From the NCBI GenBank assembly GCA_905339235.1, contig CAJPFG010000003.1, positions 62,001 through 126,000 on the forward strand: 64,000 nt of DNA, written 5' to 3'. The DNA is from Phycisphaerales bacterium. Lineage in GTDB: Bacteria > Planctomycetota > Phycisphaerae > Phycisphaerales > UBA1924. This document shows, in pieces, positions 44,991 to 53,309 of the stretch (its first letter is position 1; the number at the start of each line of letters is the position of its first letter). The notes below the pieces were generated by a model that saw nothing but the letters and a program-made list of their open reading frames with translations, made no database searches and had not been told where the DNA came from. The position numbers and the translations under genes are program-made.

Positions 44991-45944
44991 ATGGATGATT
45001 CGCCCCGACCCCACCCGAGACGGAGCGCCGCTCCCCAAGGACTGAGAAAAGCGGCAACCCTGACGCGCTCCGGCGTACGCAGGTACCCGGGCGAGTTGAT
45101 GGATTCCATCAGCCGCGAGCGCGCCCACGCCCCGCTCGTGCTCGAGCACGCGGGGACCCAGGGTCCACTCGCCGCGGCGTGGCTGGGGCATGCCACGGTG
45201 CTGCTCCGCATTGGCGATCAATGGGTGCTCACCGATCCGGTCTTCTCGCACCGGATCGGCATCCGGCTGGGCCCTCTGACCATGGGCGTCGGACGCCTGC
45301 TCCCCCCCTTCGATATCGGCAGCCTGCCTCCACTGGACCTCATCCTGATCAGCCACGCTCACTTCGACCACCTCGACAAGCCCACCCTCAAGCGGCTCGT
45401 TTCGCCCGCCACCCGCGTGGTCACCGCCGAGAACACCCGGCGCCTCATCCCCCGCGGCTTCGGCGACGTCAAAGAACTCGCCTGGGACGACACCGTCGAG
45501 ATCGGCCCGCTCGCGCTCCGCGCCTTCCGCCCGGCGCATTGGGGCGCTCGAACCGCATGGGACAAACACCGCGGCTTCAACTCGTACATCCTCGAATCAA
45601 AGAACGGCGACGCTCCCAAGCGAGTCCTGTTCGCCGGCGACACCGCCTTCTCGCACGCGTTCGGGGATGTCGGGGGCGACAAGGGCGTTGACCTTTCCGT
45701 CTTCGGCATCGGGGCGTACAACCCGTGGGTCCACGCCCACGCGACCCCGGAGGAAGTCTGGCAGATGCACGAGATGGCCAGGGGGCGGTATCTTCTTCCC
45801 ATGCATCACTCCACCTTCCGGCTGAGCGACGAGCCCATCGGCGAACCGCTGCAGCGCCTGCTGGAGGCCGCGGGGTCGCACGCGCCACGCATCGTCGGGC
45901 GTGAACTGGGCTCGGTATGGATCCACCCGGAGTCAACAACGTGA
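44991..45944 (+). CDS. MBL-fold metal-dependent hydrolase (NAPE-PLD-like)
   Basis: 317 residues from ATG 44991 (a TTG three codons upstream is the alternative). The metallo-beta-lactamase fold has the metal motif SHAHFDHLDKP (HxHxDH) near residue 122, followed by an Asp in FAGDTAFSH near residue 212 and a C-terminal His in MHHSTFRLS near residue 269. The YPGELMD/WLGHATVLLRI opening resembles the UlaG/NAPE-phospholipase D branch. A phosphodiesterase activity on lipids or a lactonase is possible. Its stop overlaps the start of the HD-domain gene (GTGA). Confidence 0.86.
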   Translation: MDDSPRPHPRRSAAPQGLRKAATLTRSGVRRYPGELMDSISRERAHAPLVLEHAGTQGPLAAAWLGHATVLLRIGDQWVLTDPVFSHRIGIRLGPLTMGVGRLLPPFDIGSLPPLDLILISHAHFDHLDKPTLKRLVSPATRVVTAENTRRLIPRGFGDVKELAWDDTVEIGPLALRAFRPAHWGARTAWDKHRGFNSYILESKNGDAPKRVLFAGDTAFSHAFGDVGGDKGVDLSVFGIGAYNPWVHAHATPEEVWQMHEMARGRYLLPMHHSTFRLSDEPIGEPLQRLLEAAGSHAPRIVGRELGSVWIHPESTT

Positions 45945-46498
45945 CGGTCGAACAATCCCGGGCCCTCATGCACGAGTGGGTCGCCAATCCCTCACTGCGA
46001 GTGCACATGGAAGCCGTCTCGGCGTGCATGGGCGCCTATGCCACGCGCCTGGCGCCGGCAGAAGCCGAGCGTTGGCGCATCGCGGGACTTTTGCACGACT
46101 TCGACTATGAACGGCATCCCTCCGCCGAGGAGCACCCCCTCGTCGGCGTGCGGCACCTCGAATCGCTCGGCTTGGATCGCGAGATTCTCGACGCCATCCT
46201 GGGGCATGCGTCCGAACGCACGGGCGTCGCCCGGGTGACGCCGATGTCCAAGGCTCTCTTCGCCGTGGACGAACTCGCGGGCTTCATTGTCGCCTGTGCC
46301 AAGGTCCGCCCCGAGGGAATCTCCACGCTGCGCGCATCCAGCGTTCGCAAGAAACTCAAGGACAAGGCCTTCGCCGCCGCGGTGAGCCGGGCCGACATCG
46401 CCGCCGGGGCCACGGAACTCCAGCCCCTCACCGGCTTGGACGAACCGGCGCACATCGAGGCGTGCATCGCGGCCGTCCGCGACGCCAGACTCGCCTGA
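45941..46498 (+). CDS. HD-domain (HDIG-type) hydrolase
   Basis: The GTG at 45941 overlaps the preceding TGA stop (GTGA) and has GGAG eight bases upstream, so I take it as start; ATG 45917 would add eight residues. The 185-residue protein has an HD domain with H...HD...H features: LRVHMEAVSACM near residue 22, AGLLHDFDYERHP near 50 and LGHASERTG near 86. Such proteins act as phosphohydrolases on nucleotides or as ribonucleases. The HD-domain plus MBL-fold pair is translationally coupled, which suggests one pathway, but the substrate is unknown. Confidence 0.84.
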   Translation: MTVEQSRALMHEWVANPSLRVHMEAVSACMGAYATRLAPAEAERWRIAGLLHDFDYERHPSAEEHPLVGVRHLESLGLDREILDAILGHASERTGVARVTPMSKALFAVDELAGFIVACAKVRPEGISTLRASSVRKKLKDKAFAAAVSRADIAAGATELQPLTGLDEPAHIEACIAAVRDARLA

Positions 46499-46501
46499 TT
46501 C

Positions 46502-47788
46502 TCACACCGGGATGAACACACTCGCCACGCACGCGGTCGTCCAGCAGGCGAACGCGCCCGCGACCATGGCCCGCGGGCCGATCTTCACAAAGTCCACCCT
46601 CCGGCCCGGCGCCAGCGCCGAGAGCCCGCCGATCTGTATCGCGATCGACGGCAGGTTCGCGAACCCGCACAGCGCGTACGTCGCGATCTGGGCCGTGCGC
46701 GGGCTCATGGTGCCCGCGTTCTTCAGGTCCGCCAGGTTCAGGTACGCCACGAACTCCGTCGCGATCACCTGCGTCCCCAGCAGCGAGCCCATCGCCCGCG
46801 ATTCCGCCCACGGCGCGCCCATGCACCACCCCAGCGGCATCAGGATCGTCCCGAGAATGTTCTGGAACGAGAACACCGGCAGCCCGTGCTCCGCCCGCCA
46901 CGCCGCGACCGGCTCCCATTCGCTCAGCGCGGTCAGCGGCCAGTTCAGCAGCGCAATCAGCGACACGAACGCCACCAGCATCGCCGCCACGTTGAGCGCC
47001 AGCCGCAGCCCGTCGCTCGCACCGGTCGCAGCGGCGTCCACCACGTTGGACGTCGTTCGCTCTTCCTCGAGCAGCGACTTCACCGTCTCTTCCCGCGGCT
47101 CCTGGATCTCCGGAAGCATGACTTTCGCGAACACGAATCCCGCCGGGGCCGAAATCACGCTCGCGGTGATCAGGTGCTTGGCGAACAGCGTCCGTGCCGC
47201 GGGATCGTCACCCCCCAGTTGCAGCACGTACGCCGCCATCACGCTCCCGGCGATGGTGGCGAACCCTCCCGTCATCACGGCCATGATCTGTGATCGCGTC
47301 ATCGTGGCCAGGTACGGCCGGATGCACAGCGGCGCCTCGGTCTGGCCCACGAATATGTTGGCCGCGGCAGAGAGCGACTCCGCGCCCGTCACCCCCATCG
47401 TCCGCCGCATCACCCACGCGAACCCCGCCACCACCCGCTGCATGATGCCGAAGTGGTACAGCACCGCCATGAACGACGCGAAGAAGATGATCACCGGCAG
47501 GACCTTGATCGCAAAGACAAAGCCCCACGGCCCGCCGGCATCCGCGGCCTTGCCGAAGATGAACTCCGTTCCCGCGTCCGCGAACGAAATCACCTTCGTC
47601 ACGCCCCGCGCGAATCGGTCGAACACGTACACCGCTCCGGGAACCTTCAGCAGCAGCCCGGCGATCGCGAACTGCAGAAGCAGTCCGCCGATCACGATCC
47701 TCGCGTTGATCCGCCTTCTCGCCTTCGAGAAGAGCGCCGCGATCACCAGGAGCGCCACGATCCCGATCAACCCCGTGTATTGCTGCAT
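46502..47788 (-). CDS. CNT family concentrative nucleoside transporter
   Basis: 428 residues with about ten membrane helices. The start at ATG 47788 has GGAGG five bases upstream. NupC-family hallmarks are the GQTEAP motif in FVGQTEAPL near residue 155 and the C-terminal YALCGFANLPSIAIQIGG near residue 370, both part of the nucleoside/Na+ site. It should import nucleosides with sodium or protons. Context fits: thymidine kinase and a uridine-kinase-like gene lie 1.0-2.2 kb away on the opposite strand, and deoC, which degrades deoxyribose phosphate, is elsewhere in the window. Confidence 0.9.
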   Translation of the reverse strand: MQQYTGLIGIVALLVIAALFSKARRRINARIVIGGLLLQFAIAGLLLKVPGAVYVFDRFARGVTKVISFADAGTEFIFGKAADAGGPWGFVFAIKVLPVIIFFASFMAVLYHFGIMQRVVAGFAWVMRRTMGVTGAESLSAAANIFVGQTEAPLCIRPYLATMTRSQIMAVMTGGFATIAGSVMAAYVLQLGGDDPAARTLFAKHLITASVISAPAGFVFAKVMLPEIQEPREETVKSLLEEERTTSNVVDAAATGASDGLRLALNVAAMLVAFVSLIALLNWPLTALSEWEPVAAWRAEHGLPVFSFQNILGTILMPLGWCMGAPWAESRAMGSLLGTQVIATEFVAYLNLADLKNAGTMSPRTAQIATYALCGFANLPSIAIQIGGLSALAPGRRVDFVKIGPRAMVAGAFACWTTACVASVFIPV

Positions 47789-47827
47789 GCGGCCTCCACG
47801 AATTGCCGCCAGCATACCGCGACGGCG

Positions 47828-48493
47828 CTACCCGCGCTTGTCCGCCCGCGCGATCTGCGCCACCAAGGCCTCCAGCCGGGTCGGGTCCAGCCGCCCGTTC
47901 ACGCGGACGCCCGAGCACAGGTCGATCCCGTAGGGCCGCACCCGCTCCACGGCCTCGCTCACGTTCTCAGGACGCATCCCGCCGGCTAGAAACACCGGGA
48001 TCATCGATTCCGCGGCCAGCCGCGCACTCACGCCCCAATCGTGCGTGCGACCGGTCCCGCCCAGTTCTCGAACCGCGGCGTTCGGTCGCCCGGAATCCAG
48101 CAGAATGGCGTCCACCGAATCCTGAATCGCCCGTGCCTCGTCCAACACCCGCCCGTCCTGCACGTGGAGCACCTGCACGATCCGCACCCACGGGGCGTGC
48201 TTCCGTAGCGCGTCGTACGTCTCCCGGGGCACATCATCCACAAGTTGCACGGTATTAACCCGCGCCCCCAGCACATGCTCCACGACCTGGTCGGGCTCGG
48301 TGCGGCTGGTGAGCAGGAACGTGCCCACCGCCGGGGGCGCGCTCACCGCAATCTCGCGGATCAACTCGTCGGCGATGGGCCCCGGGCCGCTTGGCATCGC
48401 CCCAACCAGCCCGATGGCGTCGGCGCCAAGACGAACGGCGAGCCTCGCTTCCTCGATCGACGCGATGCAGCAGACCTTAAGCCGTGTACGCAT
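47828..48493 (-). CDS. trpF: Phosphoribosylanthranilate isomerase-like protein TrpF
   Basis: A 221-residue TIM-barrel matching TrpF, which isomerises PRA to CdRP in tryptophan synthesis. The catalytic Cys is present in LKVCCIAS near residue 8 and the catalytic Asp in AILLDSG near 133. GGTGRTHDW and LAGGMRPENV are family landmarks. Departures include MPSGPG in place of the usual SPR phosphate loop and DLCSGVR in place of SSGVE. No other trp gene is near, and it is the first gene of a transcript running toward the transporter. It may be a diverged TrpF or a related isomerase. Confidence 0.83.
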   Translation of the reverse strand: MRTRLKVCCIASIEEARLAVRLGADAIGLVGAMPSGPGPIADELIREIAVSAPPAVGTFLLTSRTEPDQVVEHVLGARVNTVQLVDDVPRETYDALRKHAPWVRIVQVLHVQDGRVLDEARAIQDSVDAILLDSGRPNAAVRELGGTGRTHDWGVSARLAAESMIPVFLAGGMRPENVSEAVERVRPYGIDLCSGVRVNGRLDPTRLEALVAQIARADKRG

Positions 48494-48516
48494 GCCGCGA
48501 GCGTACGCTCCCCACC

Positions 48517-49143
48517 ATGCCCCGCGAGCACGTCACGATGGAGGGCGTCGTCCAGGCCGTGGCACGCCTCACCGCCGCTCGGACGCATCCGCTACCGGCG
48601 GTAGTGTCCGTCTCGGGCCCCGTGGGCTCGGGAAAGACCACGCTCGCGCGCCTGCTTTCCGCGTGCGTGCTCTCCACGGACGACTACCTGCCCGACTACG
48701 ACCTCGTGCCCGACCTCGAACGCGACGAGCCCCGACACGCCGACTTTGACCTGCTCGTGCGGAACATCGCCACCCTCCGCTCGGGCGCTGCGGCCAGCAT
48801 CCCCACCTGGTCCTTCCAGACTCACCGGCGCGAAGGCTTCCGCGTCCTGAGCCCCGGTCCGGTCATCGTCATTGAAGGAATCCACGCCCTCCACGACCCT
48901 CTCGTTCCGATCCTTGACGTCGGAATCATCGTGGAATCTCGGCGCGACCTGCGCTGGAGCCGCTGGGAATACCTCGAATCCAGCGGGCAGCGTGGCTGGG
49001 GCGTCGAAAAGGCCCGGGCGTTTTTCGATTGCGTCGCCGAACCCACCTTCGCCCGGTACGCGCCCGTCTACCGCTCGCGGGCCCACCTCGTGGTCACCAA
49101 CGATGCGCCGCTCCCCGGCTTCCCTTCTACGCTCCCGCCGTGA
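48517..49143 (+). CDS. Uridine kinase-like P-loop protein
   Basis: 208 residues from ATG 48517. A Met codon 33 bp upstream lies in the 23-bp divergent gap beside trpF and was not used. The Walker A motif is GPVGSGKTT near residue 34, a DDYLPDYD loop follows near 56, and IVIEGIHALHDP near 108 is the uridine-kinase-type strand. This places it in the uridine kinase/phosphoribulokinase superfamily; the substrate could be a nucleoside or a related sugar. Its stop overlaps the GTG start of tdk (GTGA), so the two are probably translated together in a salvage operon. Confidence 0.82.
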   Translation: MPREHVTMEGVVQAVARLTAARTHPLPAVVSVSGPVGSGKTTLARLLSACVLSTDDYLPDYDLVPDLERDEPRHADFDLLVRNIATLRSGAAASIPTWSFQTHRREGFRVLSPGPVIVIEGIHALHDPLVPILDVGIIVESRRDLRWSRWEYLESSGQRGWGVEKARAFFDCVAEPTFARYAPVYRSRAHLVVTNDAPLPGFPSTLPP

Positions 49144-49685
49144 CTCTCGCCCACCTCATCGTCATCTGCGGGCCGATGTTCGCGGGGAAGACCACCGAAC
49201 TGATCCGCCGAATGCAAGCCGCGGCCGGTGACGGCCGTCCCGTGCTGGCGCTCAAACCCGCCCGAGATACCCGATACCACAACGACTTTCTGGCGACTCA
49301 CACCGGCGTGCGGTTTCCGGCTCGCGCGGTGGACAGTGATCTTGGCGACGCCATCCGCGCCGCCGCGCCGGGCTCGGTCGTCGGCATCGACGAGGCCCAT
49401 TTCTTCGGCGATGCCCTGGTGGAGCCGGTGACGGACGCCCTGGCCCGCGGCGTGTCGCTCATCCTCGCCGGAGTCGAGCGCGATCATCGCGGACGGGCGT
49501 TCGCGCCGTTCCCAACGCTGCTCTGCGAAGCCGACAAAGTGGTGAAACTGAGCGCCCGGTGCGCCGTGTGTGGTCGCCCCGCCATCCACTCCCAGCGCAT
49601 GATCCCCGGCGACGAGGCCATCGTCGTGGGTGGAGCCGAGGCTTATCAGGCCCGCTGCCGCACCTGCTTCCGGCCCGGGACATAG
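49140..49685 (+). CDS. tdk: Thymidine kinase (type II)
   Basis: TK phosphorylates thymidine for salvage. The start is GTG 49140, overlapping the previous stop. The protein is 181 residues. The Walker A site is in ICGPMFAGKTTELIRR near residue 9, the IDEAHFF Walker B near residue 81, and two Cys-x2-Cys pairs (CAVCGRP and CRTCFR, residues about 140-176) form the zinc ribbon of TK1-type enzymes. It pairs with the CNT transporter in uptake and trapping of nucleosides. Followed by a clear promoter for the subtilisin gene. Confidence 0.94.
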   Translation: MTLAHLIVICGPMFAGKTTELIRRMQAAAGDGRPVLALKPARDTRYHNDFLATHTGVRFPARAVDSDLGDAIRAAAPGSVVGIDEAHFFGDALVEPVTDALARGVSLILAGVERDHRGRAFAPFPTLLCEADKVVKLSARCAVCGRPAIHSQRMIPGDEAIVVGGAEAYQARCRTCFRPGT

Positions 49686-49724
49686 TTTTCCCCAGTGCTC
49701 GCCCGCCCGGCGTCCAAACAGCCC

Positions 49725-49753
49725 TTGGCAATCCGCTGCATTGCGGGTACCTT
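49725..49753 (+). promoter_or_regulatory. Candidate sigma-70 promoter of the subtilisin gene
   Basis: TTGGCA (49725-49730) and TACCTT (49748-49753) are separated by an ideal 17 bp. The start codon at 49776 lies 22 bp past the -10 box, so the leader would be short (about 16 bases). Confidence 0.5.
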
Positions 49754-49775
49754 GGCAGGCTCACGGAGACTCTGA

Positions 49776-51380
49776 ATGCGTACCCCCATCGTCGTGGGCG
49801 TCGCGCTGTGCGTTTGGCTCTCGCCTATGGAAGCCCACGCACAACTCGCGGTGCCATCTGAAACCGGCAAGGTCTGGGTCTACTTGACGGATAAGGGGAT
49901 CGACGATGGCCCGCCGCTGGCCGCTGCGCTGGCAGACCTGCGGAACACCCTGAATCCCCGCACGCTTCAACGCCGGGCACTGCGGCGCACAGACCCCGGC
50001 CTCGTGGACGGCCGCGACCTGCCAGTCGCCGCCGACTACCTCAGCCGCATCGCCCAGACCGGCGCGGCCATCGCCCAGCAATCTCGCTGGCTCAACGCCG
50101 TGAGCGTGCGCGCGACCCCGAAGCAACTCGCCTCACTTGCTTCGCTCCCGTTCGTAAACGCCATCGCCCCCGTGAGGGGCGGACGGCCCACCGAGTGCCT
50201 GGAGTTCACGCCGATCCCGACGGGCGGCTACAGCGCACGCGATTTCTACGGCCTCTCGAGCGAACAACTCACCCAGATCGCCGTGCCCGCGATGCACGCG
50301 CAGGGCTTCGACGGCACGGGCGTAGTCATCGGCATCCTCGACACCGGGTTCCGGCGTGATCACGTCGCCTTCAATCAGCCGGGGCACGCCGTCAACGTCA
50401 TCGCCGAACACGACTTCATCAACAACGACGCCAACACCGGCTTCGACGTTGGCGACCCCGACGGCCAATACTGGCACGGCAGCCTCATCCTCGGCTGCAT
50501 CGGCTCCTACCTGCCCGACACGCTCGTCGGCGGCGCCTACGGCGCAGCCTTCGTTCTCTGCAAAACCGAAGATATCACCAGCGAGACGCCCGTCGAAGAG
50601 GACAACTACGTCGCGGGCCTCGAGTTCATCGAGTTCCACGGCGGAGACGTCGCCACTTCCTCATTGGGCTACATCGACTGGTACACGCAGAACGATCTCA
50701 ACGGCCTCACCGCTGTCACAACCATCGCCGTGAACGTTGCGACGGCCAACGGGCTGCACTGCTGCACGGCCGCGGGCAACGGCGGACACGACGACAACCC
50801 CGCCACAAGCACCATCATCGCCCCCGCCGACGCCTTCCGCGTCATCACCTGCGGCGCGGGTCGCCTCGACGGCTCAACGTCCGGCTTCTCCTCCGACGGC
50901 CCCACCGCCGACGGGCGGGTGAAGCCCGAGGTGCTGGCGCGCGGTTCGGGCACCTTCTCCGTTAACCCAGATGATCCAGCCGGCTACGGACAGGCCAGTG
51001 GCACGTCGCTTTCAACGCCGCTGGTCTGCGCGGCCGTCGCCTGCCTGACCCACGCCCACCCCGACTGGACCGTCGATCAAATGCGCTCCGCGATCTTCGC
51101 CACAGCCTCCGACTTCGTTGCCAACGGCACAACCGACCCGTTGTTTGTCCGGGGTTTCGGCTTCCTCAACGCGGCCGCCGCGGCCGCCATCACGTCCTGC
51201 GAGCCCGATTTCAACGGCGACGGCGCGGTGAACGGCTTCGATATCCAGTGCGTCGAAGAGGTCGTCAACGGCGACACCACGTGCTCGTCGCTCGACCCCG
51301 ATTTGAATCACGACGGCGCGGTCAATGGGTTTGATATCGAAACCGAAGAGCAGATGGTCAACGGCGCGCCCTGTCCGTGA
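49776..51380 (+). CDS. Secreted subtilisin-family (S8) serine protease with dockerin-like tail
   Basis: 534 residues with a signal peptide (1-23, ending AHAQ). The catalytic triad of family S8 is visible: Asp in GILDTG near residue 191, His in YWHGSLI near 234 (HGS instead of the usual HGT) and Ser in ASGTSLSTP near 411, with an oxyanion Asn in AAGNGGHDD near 331. An N-terminal propeptide-like part precedes it (residues 25-140). The final 60 residues are the duplicated dockerin-like tail (NGFDIQCVEE, NGFDIETEE) also seen at 6451 and 51475. The catalytic domain appears complete. The tail should tether the enzyme to an unknown partner outside the cell. Confidence 0.92.
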   Translation: MRTPIVVGVALCVWLSPMEAHAQLAVPSETGKVWVYLTDKGIDDGPPLAAALADLRNTLNPRTLQRRALRRTDPGLVDGRDLPVAADYLSRIAQTGAAIAQQSRWLNAVSVRATPKQLASLASLPFVNAIAPVRGGRPTECLEFTPIPTGGYSARDFYGLSSEQLTQIAVPAMHAQGFDGTGVVIGILDTGFRRDHVAFNQPGHAVNVIAEHDFINNDANTGFDVGDPDGQYWHGSLILGCIGSYLPDTLVGGAYGAAFVLCKTEDITSETPVEEDNYVAGLEFIEFHGGDVATSSLGYIDWYTQNDLNGLTAVTTIAVNVATANGLHCCTAAGNGGHDDNPATSTIIAPADAFRVITCGAGRLDGSTSGFSSDGPTADGRVKPEVLARGSGTFSVNPDDPAGYGQASGTSLSTPLVCAAVACLTHAHPDWTVDQMRSAIFATASDFVANGTTDPLFVRGFGFLNAAAAAAITSCEPDFNGDGAVNGFDIQCVEEVVNGDTTCSSLDPDLNHDGAVNGFDIETEEQMVNGAPCP

Positions 51381-51404
51381 TGCGAGAAGTTCCCGAAAAA
51401 GGGG

Positions 51405-51434
51405 TTGCGTTCACTGCCGCCATTCTGGTACACT
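51405..51434 (+). promoter_or_regulatory. Candidate sigma-70 promoter of the second dockerin-tailed gene
   Basis: TTGCGT (51405-51410) and TACACT (51429-51434) have an 18-bp spacer. CAGGAG (51462-51467) lies seven bases before ATG 51475. The -10 box is identical to that of the gene at 6451. Confidence 0.45.
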
Positions 51435-51474
51435 CGACCGTCCAGAACCCTCACGCCTTCTCAGGAGTTTTTGC

Positions 51475-53235
51475 ATGCGCACGAGATATCTCGGTGTCAT
51501 TTGTAGTATCGCGGGCCTGATCGGCGCTGCGACCAGCGCTCACGCTCAAACGAACGCGTGCGCCAGCGCAACCCTCATCACCCCGGGAACGTACTCCGGA
51601 ACCACGGTCGGCTCGACCAACGACGGCAACTCCGATTGCGGCGCATCTTCAACCAGCCCCGATGTCTGGTTCCGAATTGTGCCCCCCACCGATCGCCAAC
51701 TTGTCATCGACACGTGCGGCGGAGCCGGCTGGGACACCGTGCTCGCCATCCACACCGGCTGCCCGGCGACTCCATCCAACCAGATCGCCTGCAACGACGA
51801 TAGTTGCGGCCTGCAGTCTTCGACCTCAGCCAGCGTCGCGGCCGGTCAAACCTACTACATCCGTGTCGCGGGCTACGCGGGGAGCACCGGCCCGTTCTCC
51901 ATCCACGTCGCCCTGACCGACCCCCCGCCGCCTCCGACCTTCGGCCCGGACGTCACGGTCTTCAATCTCATCGACGTCGCCTACTACGGCACAGTCAGCG
52001 GCATCAACGCCTACGCGGTGGGCACCGACGCCTGCAACATCGGCGATGCACCGGTCGCCTGGTACTCCGGCAATAACCGCCACCCCGTTATCGCGCAGAA
52101 CATGTACCGGCTCAAGAGCGGCCGCTTCGAGCAGATCGGCCAGTCCTGGCTCAAGCACGGTTTCGCGTCCACCAACTCGCCCGGTTGCGGCACCTGCCAG
52201 AGCCCGCCCGACGGCGGCTCTCAGTTGGGCGTCTCCTGCACCGACGCCTACGGCTCGGGCCTCAACGGCTCACAGGGCAACCTCGGCCCGCGCTCCGACG
52301 TGAACGCGACCACGGGCGTCTACCCCTGGCCCTTCACCAGCCCCGCCATTCCGCCCACCATCGGCCGCCGGCTTCAGGTCGTGCAGACCGATGTCACTCC
52401 CGCCGGAAACCCGGGCGCCCTCTACTTCGTCGAGTGCCAGTATGTCACCGCCGATGACGCCCAGTGGAACAACGGTCTGAACAACAACACCTGGCGCCGC
52501 GTCACCATCGCGTCCGCCACGGCCACGCCCGCGTTCAGCGGCGCCTCGTTCACCCAGCAACCCGCGATCAACGCATGGGCCGCGAACGACGGCACCGTCA
52601 CCCTCGCCAACGCCGATTACCTCGACGGCGCGCTCACCGCGCGTTTCGTCGTCGGCAGCAAGGTCACCAACAACGGCAATGGAACCTACACCTACGAGTA
52701 CGCGATTCAGAATATCAACGCCCACCGCTCCGGCGGCTCGTTCTTCATCCCGGTTCCCTCCGGCGTGACGATCACCAACGCCGGCTTCCACGACATCTTC
52801 TACCACTCCGGCGAGCCGTTCGACGGCACCGATTGGAACGCCGGGCCGGTCTCCGGCGGCTTCCAGTGGAACACCACCCAGACCCATGCCCAGAACGCCA
52901 ACGCCAACGCGCTGCGCTGGGGCACGCTCTACAACTTCCGGTTTACCGCCGACTTCCCGCCCACGACGGGCACGGCTTCCATCGGGCTCTTCCGCCCGGG
53001 CACGCCCACCGGCGCCAGCGTAACCGTCCCCGTTCCTTCGGGCCCGGCCTGCGACCCAGACGTAAACTGTGACGGCGCCACCAACGGCTTCGACATCCAG
53101 GCCACCGAAGAGGCCGTCAACGGCGACTTCTCCAACTTCTGCCAGGCCAGCGCCGACCTCAATCACGACGGGGCCGAGAACGGCTTTGACGTGGAAACCG
53201 AGGAGCAGATGGTCAATGGCGCCCCTTGCCCATAA
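51475..53235 (+). CDS. Secreted protein with PPC-like domain and dockerin-like tail
   Basis: 586 residues from ATG 51475; the 50 upstream codons in the open frame lie in the promoter region. A signal peptide (1-25, ending AHAQ) is followed by a PPC-like beta domain (about residues 30-140: DVWFRIVPP, then GQTYYIRVAGYAG), a Pro linker and a large beta-rich region of about 360 residues with no match I know. The 61-residue tail is 54/60 identical to the tail at 6451 in spite of about 22 synonymous codon differences. There is no catalytic motif; the middle part might bind carbohydrate. Confidence 0.86.
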   Translation: MRTRYLGVICSIAGLIGAATSAHAQTNACASATLITPGTYSGTTVGSTNDGNSDCGASSTSPDVWFRIVPPTDRQLVIDTCGGAGWDTVLAIHTGCPATPSNQIACNDDSCGLQSSTSASVAAGQTYYIRVAGYAGSTGPFSIHVALTDPPPPPTFGPDVTVFNLIDVAYYGTVSGINAYAVGTDACNIGDAPVAWYSGNNRHPVIAQNMYRLKSGRFEQIGQSWLKHGFASTNSPGCGTCQSPPDGGSQLGVSCTDAYGSGLNGSQGNLGPRSDVNATTGVYPWPFTSPAIPPTIGRRLQVVQTDVTPAGNPGALYFVECQYVTADDAQWNNGLNNNTWRRVTIASATATPAFSGASFTQQPAINAWAANDGTVTLANADYLDGALTARFVVGSKVTNNGNGTYTYEYAIQNINAHRSGGSFFIPVPSGVTITNAGFHDIFYHSGEPFDGTDWNAGPVSGGFQWNTTQTHAQNANANALRWGTLYNFRFTADFPPTTGTASIGLFRPGTPTGASVTVPVPSGPACDPDVNCDGATNGFDIQATEEAVNGDFSNFCQASADLNHDGAENGFDVETEEQMVNGAPCP

Positions 53236-53260
53236 CGCCTCATCTCCGCACGACGCTCCC

Positions 53261-53294
53261 GGGAGCCATGCCCACGGCATGGCTCCCTTTTTTT
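53261..53294 (+). terminator. Rho-independent terminator after the second dockerin-tailed gene
   Basis: A perfect 12-bp stem (GGGAGCCATGCC/GGCATGGCTCCC, 53261-53272 with 53276-53287) with a CAC loop is followed by TTTTTTT (53288-53294). It lies 25 bp after the stop and 15 bp before xylB. Confidence 0.92.
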
Positions 53295-53309
53295 CGCTAG
53301 CATCCGCCC

